NCBI GenBank assembly: GCA_002408205.1
Contig: DHQY01000009.1
Coordinates: forward strand, 347,347 to 411,346
Length of the DNA: 64,000 nt
DNA from: Bacteroidales bacterium UBA5326
Lineage (GTDB): Bacteria; Bacteroidota; Bacteroidia; Bacteroidales; UBA932
Direction of reading: 5' to 3'
Shown: piece after piece, positions 17,015 to 25,502 of the stretch
Position numbering within the stretch: position 1 is the first letter of the stretch
Layout: the number at the start of each line of letters is the position of its first letter
Notes under the pieces: generated by a model
Told to the model about the DNA's origin: nothing
Seen by the model: the letters and a program-made list of their open reading frames with translations, nothing else
Databases searched by the model: none
Position numbers and translations under genes: made by a program

Positions 17015-17781
17015 TGTATATAATCTCTAAAAAGGAGGATTGTAAAAGACAGGCCTACCGAAAGGCAAAGTATAAGCAGCAGGGCATTTGTGAGCCTGGA
17101 AAATCCCGTAAGCGTGTGTCCCTCCACGATATCTATTATTCCGTTCAGGAGCGGAACCCCGGGGATAAGGAACAAAATACTGGTACCAATGGCCACCTCG
17201 GCATTGACAGCATCGAGAAGCAGGGTGGCCGAGGCAATAAGCGAGGCAGCGAATGCAGAAGCGATATTGGTAATGTAAGCATTCACCTTTCTGTGGAGCA
17301 TTTCCTGTTTCAGAATTATCCCGGCAAAAGTAGCTGCGAAGACCATTACCATGGCTATCCAGTTTCCGCCGAACAATTTACAAAAAGAAGCATTCCCCAG
17401 GCTTATAAGAATTCTTACCAGCCATTTATTTATTGCCGGTCTGGCAATAAGACGGGCGTATTTTTCTTTTACCTCGGAAAGGGTAAGATGATTGTCAAAG
17501 GCTTCCCAGCTCAGCGCACTGAGATCTGAATTGATCTCAAAATTGACAGGAAGCTGCGGCACGTTTATGGTTTCACTGTAATCCAGACGACCGCTTTTAT
17601 CTTTTATTGTCAGGATGATTGAGGTCTGAAAAAGGGTAAGTTCTGCCTTAACTTCCAGCGCCTCTGCCAGTCTGACGGAATTACGGGTTACCCTGGAGGT
17701 GTGCACCCCCGATCCCATTAGAAGAGTTGCATATTCGCAAATAAAATCGGCGGTCTCTTTTAGTTCTTCGTAAGATTTCAT
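17002..17781 (-). CDS. YjjP-like membrane subunit (ThrE N-terminal half, DUF1212)
   Basis: 259 aa. A soluble N-terminal region of about 110 residues (ICEYATLLMGSGVHTSRVTRN is the family signature) is followed by about five transmembrane helices ending GFSRLTNALLLILCL. This is the YjjP half of a split ThrE exporter; the YjjB half follows with a 13-nt overlap. Divergent from murF with 53 nt between the starts. No perfect -7 box was seen upstream of this start. Confidence 0.86.
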   Translation of the reverse strand: MKSYEELKETADFICEYATLLMGSGVHTSRVTRNSVRLAEALEVKAELTLFQTSIILTIKDKSGRLDYSETINVPQLPVNFEINSDLSALSWEAFDNHLTLSEVKEKYARLIARPAINKWLVRILISLGNASFCKLFGGNWIAMVMVFAATFAGIILKQEMLHRKVNAYITNIASAFAASLIASATLLLDAVNAEVAIGTSILFLIPGVPLLNGIIDIVEGHTLTGFSRLTNALLLILCLSVGLSFTILLFRDYIQWIG

Positions 17782-17822
17782 TTGAGGAGTACAAATTCGG
17801 ATACAAAGGAAGTAATTTTTGC

Positions 17823-17830
17823 TAACTTCG
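17823..17830 (+). promoter_or_regulatory. Imperfect -7 box of murF, 4 nt before the start codon
   Basis: TAACTTCG, one mismatch to TAnnTTTG, ending 4 nt before the ATG at 17835. Included because the 4-nt spacing repeats what is seen at seven other starts in this window. Confidence 0.4.
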
Positions 17831-17834
17831 TACT

Positions 17835-19115
17835 ATGTACTCGTTATTTCAGAAACATCCAACGGTTTGTACCGATACAAGAAAAATAGAAAAAGGGTGT
17901 TTGTTTTTTGCCCTTAAGGGGGATACTTTTGACGCAAACGATTTTGCATTAGAAGCACTTGAAAAAGGAGCCGCTTATTCGGTGGTAGACAGGCAGGGAC
18001 TTGTGCATCCGCAGTTCGTGAATGTTCCGGACGTTCTTAAGGCCCTTCAGGAACTGGCATTTTTACACCGGTGTTCCATGAAAATTCCCGTTATCGGACT
18101 CACAGGCTCTAACGGAAAAACCACAACAAAGGAACTGATTTATGCCGTTTTGGCTGCGAAATACCGGGTTACGGCCACGCAGGGTAATCTTAATAACCAT
18201 ATTGGCGTGCCGTTGAGCATTCTTCAAATGACCCGGGAAACCCAGATAGGTCTTTTTGAAATGGGGGCAAGCCATCCGGGTGAAATAGAAGAGCTGACGG
18301 CTATTGTAAGACCGGTTGCCGGCCTGATCACTAATATTGGTAAAGCGCATCTTGAGGGGTTCGGAAACCTGGAAGGAGTGATGGCCTGTAAAGGGGCTCT
18401 TTATGATTTTCTTCTGACACATAAAGGCCATGTAGTATATAATCAAGACGATCCCGTTCTCGTAGGAATGCTCCGCGCACGCAATGCTCCCCAGGATCTG
18501 TTGTATCCGTATGGTGCAAAGACCCAAAAGGTGAAAACCGGGACGGAGAAGGGTGCCCTTTTCCTGAAGATTGATGGTTATCCCGGAATTCAAACCCAGC
18601 TTATAGGCAGTTTAAATGTGAATAATGTACTTGCTGCGCTGGCCTTTGGAGAGATGTTTGGTGTGGAAAGGGAAAAAGCGGCTGCCGCTATTGCTGCCTA
18701 CAAGCCAAGCAATAACCGGTCACAATGGATGGAAACGCCTTATAATGCACTTGTGGTGGATGCGTACAACGCGAATCCCGCCAGTATGGCCGCTTCGCTG
18801 GATGATTTCAAAAAACTCGGAGCAACTAATAAATGCCTGATTCTTGGTGATATGAGAGAATTAGGTGATGTCAGTCTGCAGGAACACCTTAAAATTGTTG
18901 AATATGTCCGGGACATGCCTGTACAACAGATTTTCTGGGTTGGACCCTGGTTTACAAAAGCAGCTGAGCAAATGAGAGCCCCCGGACTGTGCTTCCCCAA
19001 TGTGGAAGCATTGATAGGGCACCTTAAAAAGCATCCGCTCAGGCATACAACTACGCTGATAAAAGGATCTAACGGGATTCGTCTGACAAAGATTATTTCC
19101 AGCGAAGTGTGCTGA
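17835..19115 (+). CDS. murF: UDP-N-acetylmuramoyl-tripeptide--D-alanyl-D-alanine ligase
   Basis: 426 aa, usual MurF length. N-terminal substrate domain (TDTRKIEKGCLFFALKGDTFDAN), central Mur ligase domain with ATP loop GLTGSNGKTTTKELI and LFEMGASHPGEIEEL, and C-terminal domain with VDAYNANPASM. It adds D-Ala-D-Ala to the UDP-MurNAc-tripeptide in the cytoplasm. It stands alone rather than in the usual division and cell wall cluster, as is common in this phylum. The last 23 nt overlap the convergent glycosyltransferase gene. Confidence 0.95.
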   Translation: MYSLFQKHPTVCTDTRKIEKGCLFFALKGDTFDANDFALEALEKGAAYSVVDRQGLVHPQFVNVPDVLKALQELAFLHRCSMKIPVIGLTGSNGKTTTKELIYAVLAAKYRVTATQGNLNNHIGVPLSILQMTRETQIGLFEMGASHPGEIEELTAIVRPVAGLITNIGKAHLEGFGNLEGVMACKGALYDFLLTHKGHVVYNQDDPVLVGMLRARNAPQDLLYPYGAKTQKVKTGTEKGALFLKIDGYPGIQTQLIGSLNVNNVLAALAFGEMFGVEREKAAAAIAAYKPSNNRSQWMETPYNALVVDAYNANPASMAASLDDFKKLGATNKCLILGDMRELGDVSLQEHLKIVEYVRDMPVQQIFWVGPWFTKAAEQMRAPGLCFPNVEALIGHLKKHPLRHTTTLIKGSNGIRLTKIISSEVC

Positions 19116-20112
19116 ATACCGGCCGTCTGAAAGAAAGGAAAAATCTAAAGACAATGCTTCCTTTGTAAATACCGCGAGGCATTTTGTGCTGATCGTGCGA
19201 GGGGACCCGGGTCAGTTGCCTGTATCCTTTCAAGAAGGCCCTGTGAGCCTTGAAAACCGATATTGAGAACGAGCTTTTTCCCTGAATGAAATAAGCTACG
19301 GCCGTCATGTAGTCCAGAAAAAATCGCAGTATGAAAAGCGGCACCAGTTTACGATTGGGAAGATTTTTATAAAGCATGTACAGGTTGTTCCTGTAGTTGA
19401 GAAAAAGTTTTCTTGGAGAATTGTTCGGGAGGGTGCCTCCGCCCACGTGAAGGATCGCTGATTCCGGTATCACCCATACCTGGGAGCCGGCCCATTGGAC
19501 ACGCCAGCAAAAATCGATTTCTTCCATATGGGCAAAGAACGCATTGTCCAGTCCGCCTAACCGGTGAAATAGCTCTGACCTGACCATCATACAGGTCCCG
19601 CTTGCCCAGAATACAGGTATTGGATTATTGTATTGTCCTTTATCTTCCTCAATATGAGAGAGAATCCTCCCGCGGCAAAAAGGGAATCCGTACCGGTCTA
19701 TAAATCCCCCGCAAGCGCCGGCATATTCAAAATGAGATGGTTTTGTCCAGGAAAGGATTCTGGGCATACAAACTCCAATTTCCGGGTGATTGTCCATGGC
19801 CCGGACAAGAGGCGGGAGCCATCCTTCCAGAACCTCAACATCTGAATTCAGTAACACATAATATGGTGCTTCAATCTGGCCGAGTGCCCGGTTGTACCCG
19901 CCGGTATAACCGTTGTTCTCCGGAAATACTATCAGCCGCAGACCAGGGAAATGGTGGTGCAGGTATTCAACAGATCCGTCTGTAGATCCGTTATCGGCTA
20001 CAATAATCTGTGCGTATTCTTCAGGTGTTCTGTTAATCAGGAGCTGGAGAAACCGTTCCAGAAAATGTTTACCGTTCCAGTTAAGGATCACTATGGCAAC
20101 CTTAGGCAACAT
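19093..20112 (-). CDS. Glycosyltransferase family 2 (rhamnosyltransferase-like)
   Basis: 339 aa from the ATG at 20112 (MLPKVAIVILNWNGK). GT-A fold features: IVADNGSTDGSVEYL, PENNGYTGGYNRAL, the metal-binding LLNSDVEVLEG, and the acceptor-side HMEEIDFCWRVQ. The C-terminus (about 270-335) is basic and membrane-associating. It resembles the GT2 enzymes that add rhamnose or other sugars to surface polysaccharides; donor and acceptor are unknown. No polysaccharide cluster is adjacent. Convergent overlap of 23 nt with murF. Confidence 0.87.
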   Translation of the reverse strand: MLPKVAIVILNWNGKHFLERFLQLLINRTPEEYAQIIVADNGSTDGSVEYLHHHFPGLRLIVFPENNGYTGGYNRALGQIEAPYYVLLNSDVEVLEGWLPPLVRAMDNHPEIGVCMPRILSWTKPSHFEYAGACGGFIDRYGFPFCRGRILSHIEEDKGQYNNPIPVFWASGTCMMVRSELFHRLGGLDNAFFAHMEEIDFCWRVQWAGSQVWVIPESAILHVGGGTLPNNSPRKLFLNYRNNLYMLYKNLPNRKLVPLFILRFFLDYMTAVAYFIQGKSSFSISVFKAHRAFLKGYRQLTRVPSHDQHKMPRGIYKGSIVFRFFLSFRRPVFSTLRWK

Positions 20113-20116
20113 AAAA

Positions 20117-20124
20117 CAAATGTA
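20117..20124 (-). promoter_or_regulatory. -7 box of the GT2 gene, 4 nt before the start codon
   Basis: TACATTTG on the minus strand (CAAATGTA on plus), perfect TAnnTTTG match with only 4 nt to the ATG at 20112. Confidence 0.6.
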
Positions 20125-20135
20125 AGTGTTTTTCT

Positions 20136-20143
20136 TATATTCG
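20136..20143 (+). promoter_or_regulatory. Near-perfect -7 box of the U32 peptidase gene
   Basis: TATATTCG, one mismatch to TAnnTTTG, 4 nt before the ATG at 20148. It is back to back with the GT2 -7 box; the whole divergent intergenic region is only 35 nt. Confidence 0.45.
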
Positions 20144-20147
20144 CGAC

Positions 20148-21989
20148 ATGATACGAAGGATAGAATTGCTTGCCCCTGCAAAGAACAAGGAATGTGCCAT
20201 AGCTGCCGTCAATCACGGTGCAGATGCCGTTTATATGGGGGCTTCGCGTTACGGAGCCAGGGCAGCTGCGGGCAACTTGCCCGAAGATATAGCATGTGTT
20301 ATCAGATACGCTCACCTGTACGACGTAAAGGTCTTTATAACGCTTAATACACTTTTGAAAGACAGTGAATTAGAAGATGCGGTGCGCTTGTCACATACAT
20401 TATACCAAATGGGTGCCGATGCACTCATTATTCAGGATATACGCCTTATGTATCTGCGCCGCGAGGGAATAATGCCTCCGATTCCACTGCATGCCAGTAC
20501 ACAGATGGATAATTCGTCCCCGGAACAGGTACTGCAAAGGGAAAGGGACGGCTTTGAAAGAGTAGTCTTGGCCAGAGAACTTAATATTGAGGAAATGAGT
20601 GAAATAAGAGAACAGACATCCGTCTCTTTAGAATCATTTGTGCACGGCGCCCTTTGTGTTAGTTACAGTGGTCGCTGCTATATAAGCCAGGCAGATTGCG
20701 GACGCAGTGCCAACAGAGGAGAGTGTGCCCAATATTGCCGTCTGCCTTACGATCTGGAAGATTCACAAGGCCGGACGCTCATGCGTGATCGTCACTTACT
20801 CTCACTTAAAGATATGGACCGTTCCTCTTACCTGAAAGAGATGATTGATGCCGGGATAGATTCGTTTAAGATAGAAGGGCGGCTCAAAGACGTGGATTAT
20901 GTAAAGAATATAACGGCGTATTACCGTCAGAAACTCGACCGGATTACGGGCAATAAGTCTTCGTCCGGCTCGTGTACCTTCTTTTTTATTCCAAATCCCG
21001 AAAAGACATTTCATCGTGACAAAACAGACTACCTGACGGTACACGGTCATATGGACAAGCCGGTTGCCCAGTGGTATACACCAAAGTCAACCGGAGAGTA
21101 TATCGGCCGGATTGGCCGGATTTATCCGGACGGTTTTGAGATTGTTCCTGCGGACCGCTTAAAAAAAGAAGGAGGGCTCCATAACGGGGACGGTCTCTGT
21201 TATATTTCACCCGATGGCACTTTCGAAGGGTTTCGCGTGGATATTGCAAAGGGAATGAGGGTCTTTAAACAAGGAAAGATATGGCAGCCGGGGACGGAGC
21301 TTTTCCGGAACCTCGATTATGCTTTTGAGCAACAATTGAAGGGAAAAACCGCCGGGAGAAACCTCCGGCTTGATATTACCCTTGAAGCACTGGATAACGG
21401 AAAGGGGTTGCATCTTGTTTTGAACCGCGAAGCTCATGAGGGAGAAGTGCCTGTCCGGGCGGAAGTTACGGTACAGATTCCTTTGCAGCCTGCAAAAGAT
21501 CTTATTCAGGTCAGACATACGTTAACAGATACTTTATCTAAGCTGGGAGGGACCTGTTACCGTGCCGGGAACATCCGGTTCATCCCCGATGATTTTCCCT
21601 GGTTTACCCCGGTTTCTGCTATTGCCGGCCTGCGCAGGTCGGCCGTGAGCCTGCTGGAAGATAAGGTATACGAAAGGTATGTGCGTCCGGTGATCGATGC
21701 CGGCAGGCTGATCTCATTAATAGATCCGGACAAATATCCGGGCATGTTATCGGCCGATTCTCTGCCTGCGGAGGGAACCCCGCTGATGACCTGCAAATAT
21801 TGTATAAAATATGAACTTGGTGCCTGTCCCCGGAAGAACGGCTCAAAGACAGTTCTTTTACAGGAACCTCTGTATCTTAAAACCCGCAATAAACGGTTTC
21901 GTCTTTATTTTGATTGTAAATCCTGCCGGATGCTGGTGGGAATAGACAATTCAAGCAATCTGGAAAGGCCCCAGGCAAGCAGAAAGTAA
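20148..21989 (+). CDS. U32 family peptidase / RlhA-type tRNA or rRNA hydroxylation factor family
   Basis: 613 aa. TIM-barrel start IELLAPAKNKECAIAAVNHGADAVYMG and the U32 signature around SYSGRCYISQADCGRSANRGECAQYCR, followed by DSFKIEGRLKDVDYV. The C-terminal extension ends with CKSCRM, another probable metal-cluster ligand set. U32 proteins were first described as collagenases, but members such as RlhA and TrhP act in prephenate-dependent RNA hydroxylation, so an RNA-modifying role is as likely as proteolysis. The final 85 nt overlap the convergent ABC transporter gene. Confidence 0.88.
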   Translation: MIRRIELLAPAKNKECAIAAVNHGADAVYMGASRYGARAAAGNLPEDIACVIRYAHLYDVKVFITLNTLLKDSELEDAVRLSHTLYQMGADALIIQDIRLMYLRREGIMPPIPLHASTQMDNSSPEQVLQRERDGFERVVLARELNIEEMSEIREQTSVSLESFVHGALCVSYSGRCYISQADCGRSANRGECAQYCRLPYDLEDSQGRTLMRDRHLLSLKDMDRSSYLKEMIDAGIDSFKIEGRLKDVDYVKNITAYYRQKLDRITGNKSSSGSCTFFFIPNPEKTFHRDKTDYLTVHGHMDKPVAQWYTPKSTGEYIGRIGRIYPDGFEIVPADRLKKEGGLHNGDGLCYISPDGTFEGFRVDIAKGMRVFKQGKIWQPGTELFRNLDYAFEQQLKGKTAGRNLRLDITLEALDNGKGLHLVLNREAHEGEVPVRAEVTVQIPLQPAKDLIQVRHTLTDTLSKLGGTCYRAGNIRFIPDDFPWFTPVSAIAGLRRSAVSLLEDKVYERYVRPVIDAGRLISLIDPDKYPGMLSADSLPAEGTPLMTCKYCIKYELGACPRKNGSKTVLLQEPLYLKTRNKRFRLYFDCKSCRMLVGIDNSSNLERPQASRK

Positions 21990-24097
21990 ACGACGGAAAT
22001 AACGATAAGAGGGAAAAAGGCATCGAAAGTGCGGCTTCTGATGATATCCCCTGCTTTTGTCAGGTCCTGAACGGCAATGTATCCGACAATGGATGTGAGT
22101 TTGACCAATGCAATGAATTCTCCTTTGTACACGGGGAATACGTGACGTAGAGCCTGAGGCAGCACAATATTCATGAATGTCTGCACTTTGCTGAAACCAA
22201 GCGCGATACCCGCTTCTGTCTGTCCTTTGGGAACCGAACCGATGGAAGCGCGAAACATCTCCGAGGTATAAGCTCCGAATATCATGGAAAAAGTGATTAC
22301 AGATACAGCGATCCCGCTCAGAGAGCTGGAAGAGAATACCACGTAAAACATTAACATAAGCATCACAACCTGCGGAATACCCCGGAAGAGTCCAATATAA
22401 AAACCGGCAAACCCTTTCATCAGGGGATTTTTACTCATTCGCATGAAACATATGAGTCCGCCGGCCAGCGTTCCTGCCAGTGCGGAACTCACAGCAATAA
22501 GCAGAGTCAGCAGAAGACCCTTCCATAATAACAAGTATCTTTTATCGAAAATAATATTACGGAAGAAACTTTCTTTTATTTTTTTTAAAAATCCGGGACC
22601 TTCAATCGCCGTATCATTTGTAAAGGAGAGATCCCGTGATACGATCATGGAAGAATACGTTTTCAGGTACGTATCGGAAAAAGAATAATTTTTACTACGC
22701 TCTTCGGTCCGCATAATGTAATTAGCCATCATATCGAGTTTCCCGGCAGACATGGAAGCCAGCATACCTCCGAAGTCGGAGATGACAAACTCGGGCTTTT
22801 TCCCGATATAGGCGGCAAAACGACGGGATAATTCAATGTCGAATCCGGCAGGCGTTCCCTCCTGGTAAAAAGAAAACGGCACGTCCATACATGTTGTGCC
22901 AATACGCAGTACACCTGCCCCTTCGCCGGCCTCGGGAATATCCGGCATGGTTCCGTCTGTCCTTTCAAGCCAGCGCTCAGTCATTTGCCGGTGTATTCCG
23001 TTTGAGCTGATCTCTTTGAGGAATTCATTGAATTGATCCTTCAGTACGGTTTCATTGAGCCTGAATCCGACAGATACTTCAGTTTGAGCGGTATATTCAT
23101 CCAGATAGGCAATGTCTGAAGATTCTTCCATCATGTACATACAAACGGGTTGTGCAAGGAAAAGTGCGTGACAGCCCCCCGATCGTAACAGGCTCAGCAG
23201 ATCGGGCGTATTGGTCAGGGGAATGATCTGTGCTTTAGGAAAATGTTTTCTAAGGTACAATTCCTGCCAGGTGGCAATAAGTACTCCAATCTTTTTATCC
23301 GCATCATTAAGATTTTCTACTGAGAGCGCAGAAGCCTGATCGTTCAAAATATAAATACCCGATTTGGATACGTAATAAGGAACGGAAAACTTAACCTGGT
23401 TGGCCCGTTCCTCCGTTATGGTAATACAACTGGCCAGCAGATCCACTTTTTTGGCCGCAAGTGAAGCTATAAGCGAAGCAAACGGCAGATTCCTGTATTC
23501 AGGCCGCAGTCCGTTGCGGGCACAAAACATATTTACGATATCGATATCCAGCCCGCAGTTGATCTGATCGCGCAGAAAAGTAAAAGGCACGATCATGGCT
23601 GCGGTGCCAACAACAAGAATCCTGGCGTTTCGTTCAAATTCTACCGGTTCGGCAGGGGCAGCGTCTCCCTGTTCCAGCCATTTATCAGAAATTTGGCGGA
23701 GCGTGCCGTCTTCTCTTATCTCTTTCAGGAAAACATTGAAACGGGTTAAAAGTGAGTCATCTGCAAAAGCAAACCCTACACTGTCTTCAAAGAGGTCAGG
23801 GAGGAGCAGTTGAATTGAATTGTCCTGTTTTATGACTTCCCCTGCCGTTTCGTAAGTCAGGACGGCGCCCTCACACTGGCCGGCTTTCAGGGAGACGAGA
23901 AGATCAGGTACATTATCCAGCAAAAGCACTTCGGTTTCCGGATGAGTAAGTTTGATGTATTCATCCTGAACGGAACCCAGCATAGTAACAAGGCGGCGGG
24001 ACCATATATTGTCCTGCGTCAGCCGGTCTGTATTATTTGTACAGGATAAGGAGGCCAGGAGGAACAACACGGGCACAAAGGGAAAATGACGTTTCAT
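21905..24097 (-). CDS. Amino acid ABC permease fused to rearranged substrate-binding domains
   Basis: 730 aa. Signal peptide with a lipobox-like ASLSC (Cys19). Residues about 27-143 match only the C-terminal half of an SBP_bac_3 domain (ending FLKEIREDGTLRQISDKWLE). Residues 158-378 are a complete SBP_bac_3 domain (LVVGTAAMIVPFTF to FLKEISSNGIHRQMTERWLE). Residues 395-490 match only the N-terminal half (LRIGTTCMDVPFSF to FSDTYLKTYSSMIVS). Residues 520-725 are a GlnP/HisM-type permease with the EAA loop EAGIALGFSKVQTFMNIVLPQA. Likely a polar amino acid importer; no ATPase gene is adjacent. Overlaps the U32 gene by 85 nt; divergent from the response regulator gene, 37 nt away. Confidence 0.9.
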   Translation of the reverse strand: MKRHFPFVPVLFLLASLSCTNNTDRLTQDNIWSRRLVTMLGSVQDEYIKLTHPETEVLLLDNVPDLLVSLKAGQCEGAVLTYETAGEVIKQDNSIQLLLPDLFEDSVGFAFADDSLLTRFNVFLKEIREDGTLRQISDKWLEQGDAAPAEPVEFERNARILVVGTAAMIVPFTFLRDQINCGLDIDIVNMFCARNGLRPEYRNLPFASLIASLAAKKVDLLASCITITEERANQVKFSVPYYVSKSGIYILNDQASALSVENLNDADKKIGVLIATWQELYLRKHFPKAQIIPLTNTPDLLSLLRSGGCHALFLAQPVCMYMMEESSDIAYLDEYTAQTEVSVGFRLNETVLKDQFNEFLKEISSNGIHRQMTERWLERTDGTMPDIPEAGEGAGVLRIGTTCMDVPFSFYQEGTPAGFDIELSRRFAAYIGKKPEFVISDFGGMLASMSAGKLDMMANYIMRTEERSKNYSFSDTYLKTYSSMIVSRDLSFTNDTAIEGPGFLKKIKESFFRNIIFDKRYLLLWKGLLLTLLIAVSSALAGTLAGGLICFMRMSKNPLMKGFAGFYIGLFRGIPQVVMLMLMFYVVFSSSSLSGIAVSVITFSMIFGAYTSEMFRASIGSVPKGQTEAGIALGFSKVQTFMNIVLPQALRHVFPVYKGEFIALVKLTSIVGYIAVQDLTKAGDIIRSRTFDAFFPLIVISVVYFLLAWGLSRLLELSIPTSIRQDLQSK

Positions 24098-24101
24098 ACT
24101 T

Positions 24102-24109
24102 CAAATTTA
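24102..24109 (-). promoter_or_regulatory. -7 box of the ABC transporter gene, 4 nt before the start codon
   Basis: TAAATTTG on the minus strand (CAAATTTA on plus), a perfect match with 4 nt to the ATG at 24097. This is a housekeeping-type box, so this promoter is not the sigma-54 target of the neighbouring regulator. Confidence 0.6.
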
Positions 24110-24122
24110 TAAGAAAATACGA

Positions 24123-24130
24123 TATCTTTG
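24123..24130 (+). promoter_or_regulatory. -7 box of the response regulator gene, 4 nt before the start codon
   Basis: TATCTTTG, a perfect TAnnTTTG match with 4 nt to the ATG at 24135. A predicted leaderless start, back to back with the ABC gene box. Confidence 0.6.
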
Positions 24131-24134
24131 CACT

Positions 24135-25490
24135 ATGGCAAAAGAAGGTGTAATTCTTGTTGTTGATGACAACAAAGGTATATTAACAGCAGTATCCATG
24201 TTGCTTGCCAGGTATTTTGCCAAAGTACTTACCATTTCCTCTCCCAATCAAATCCATAATGCATTACGTGAAAATCAGGTTGACGTAGTGTTGCTCGACA
24301 TGAATTTTACCTCGGGGATTAACTCGGGAAATGAAGGTATATACTGGCTTGCCCGGATCAAAGAAACGGACCCGACCATTCAGGTGGTCCTTTTTACCGC
24401 ATATGGAGATATTGATCTGGCCGTGAAAGGTATTAAAGAGGGAGCAGCCGATTTTGTAGTAAAACCCTGGGACAACGACAAGCTTGTGGCATCTGTACAG
24501 AATGCCTATAACCTTAGGAAAACCCGCAAGGAGATGCGGCAGCTGAAGGAGATTAAAAGAGAACTTGTGGACGCTGGCCAGAGGATGTTCTGGGGTCAGT
24601 CGGCGGTTATGAAAAAGCTGGAAGACGCCGTGAACAAGGTTGCCGGAACCGACGCGACCATACTGATCACCGGGCAGAACGGCACAGGCAAAGAGCTGTT
24701 GGCCATGGAAATCCACCGCAGAAGTTTAAGAAGCCAGGAGATTATGGTGCCTGTGGACATGGGAGCCATAACCGAAACGTTGTTTGAAAGCGAGTTATTC
24801 GGTCATGTCAAAGGGGCTTTTACCGACGCCAAAGCAGATCGCGCAGGAAAATTTGAGGTGGCCCACAAAGGTACTTTGTTCCTGGATGAGATAGGCAATT
24901 TGCCCCTGCATCTGCAATCGAAGTTACTGACCGTATTGCAGACATACCAGGTAGTCAGGGTGGGTGGCAATATGCCCGTCAGAACGGATTTTCGCCTGGT
25001 CTGTGCCACTAACCGGGACCTGAATGAAATGGTCAGACAGGGTACGTTCAGGGAAGATTTACTATATCGTATAAACACCATTCATCTTGAGTTGCCTCCC
25101 CTGTGTGAACGTAAAGAAGATATTGTTCCCCTGGCGGAGAGGTTCCTTGAAAAGTATGCCGCCAGGTATCACAAAGGAAATATGCATCTTTCACCGGCGG
25201 CTGTTTCGTGTCTGAAAGAGTACTCCTGGCCCGGGAATATACGTGAATTGCAGCATACCATTGAAAAAGCCGTTATCATGGCAGAATCGGATGAACCCGA
25301 TATGCCTGTGCTCGGGGCGGGAAATGCCCGGCCTGTCCCCTCTTCGACGCAGCAGACACTGGAACAGATGGAGTGTGAGTTGATCCGGCAAGCCCTTGAA
25401 ATTCACAGGGGAAACATGTCTGCAGTGGCGGGACAGCTGGGGATTACCCGTCAGACATTATATAACAAGCTCAGAAAATACGGCCTGTAA
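24135..25490 (+). CDS. Sigma-54-dependent response regulator (NtrC family)
   Basis: 451 aa. Receiver domain 1-125 with acidic pocket VVDDNKG, phospho-acceptor Asp in VVLLDMNF and VVKPW near its end. AAA+ domain about 145-370: Walker A TGQNGTGKELLA, the sigma-54 loop as GAFTDA (not GAFTGA), Walker B TLFLDEIGNL. Fis-type HTH at the C-terminus (MSAVAGQLGITRQTLYNKLRKYG). It activates sigma-54 promoters after phosphorylation by the histidine kinase 12 nt downstream. GAFTDA is a variant I believe is common in Bacteroidota regulators, so it is probably functional. Confidence 0.95.
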   Translation: MAKEGVILVVDDNKGILTAVSMLLARYFAKVLTISSPNQIHNALRENQVDVVLLDMNFTSGINSGNEGIYWLARIKETDPTIQVVLFTAYGDIDLAVKGIKEGAADFVVKPWDNDKLVASVQNAYNLRKTRKEMRQLKEIKRELVDAGQRMFWGQSAVMKKLEDAVNKVAGTDATILITGQNGTGKELLAMEIHRRSLRSQEIMVPVDMGAITETLFESELFGHVKGAFTDAKADRAGKFEVAHKGTLFLDEIGNLPLHLQSKLLTVLQTYQVVRVGGNMPVRTDFRLVCATNRDLNEMVRQGTFREDLLYRINTIHLELPPLCERKEDIVPLAERFLEKYAARYHKGNMHLSPAAVSCLKEYSWPGNIRELQHTIEKAVIMAESDEPDMPVLGAGNARPVPSSTQQTLEQMECELIRQALEIHRGNMSAVAGQLGITRQTLYNKLRKYGL

Positions 25491-25502
25491 TGCCTCGTGC
25501 TT

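Noticed and set aside
24098..24134. Sigma-54 promoter between the ABC transporter and NtrC-type regulator
   Set aside because: No GG/GC -24/-12 pair is present; the region instead holds two housekeeping -7 boxes.
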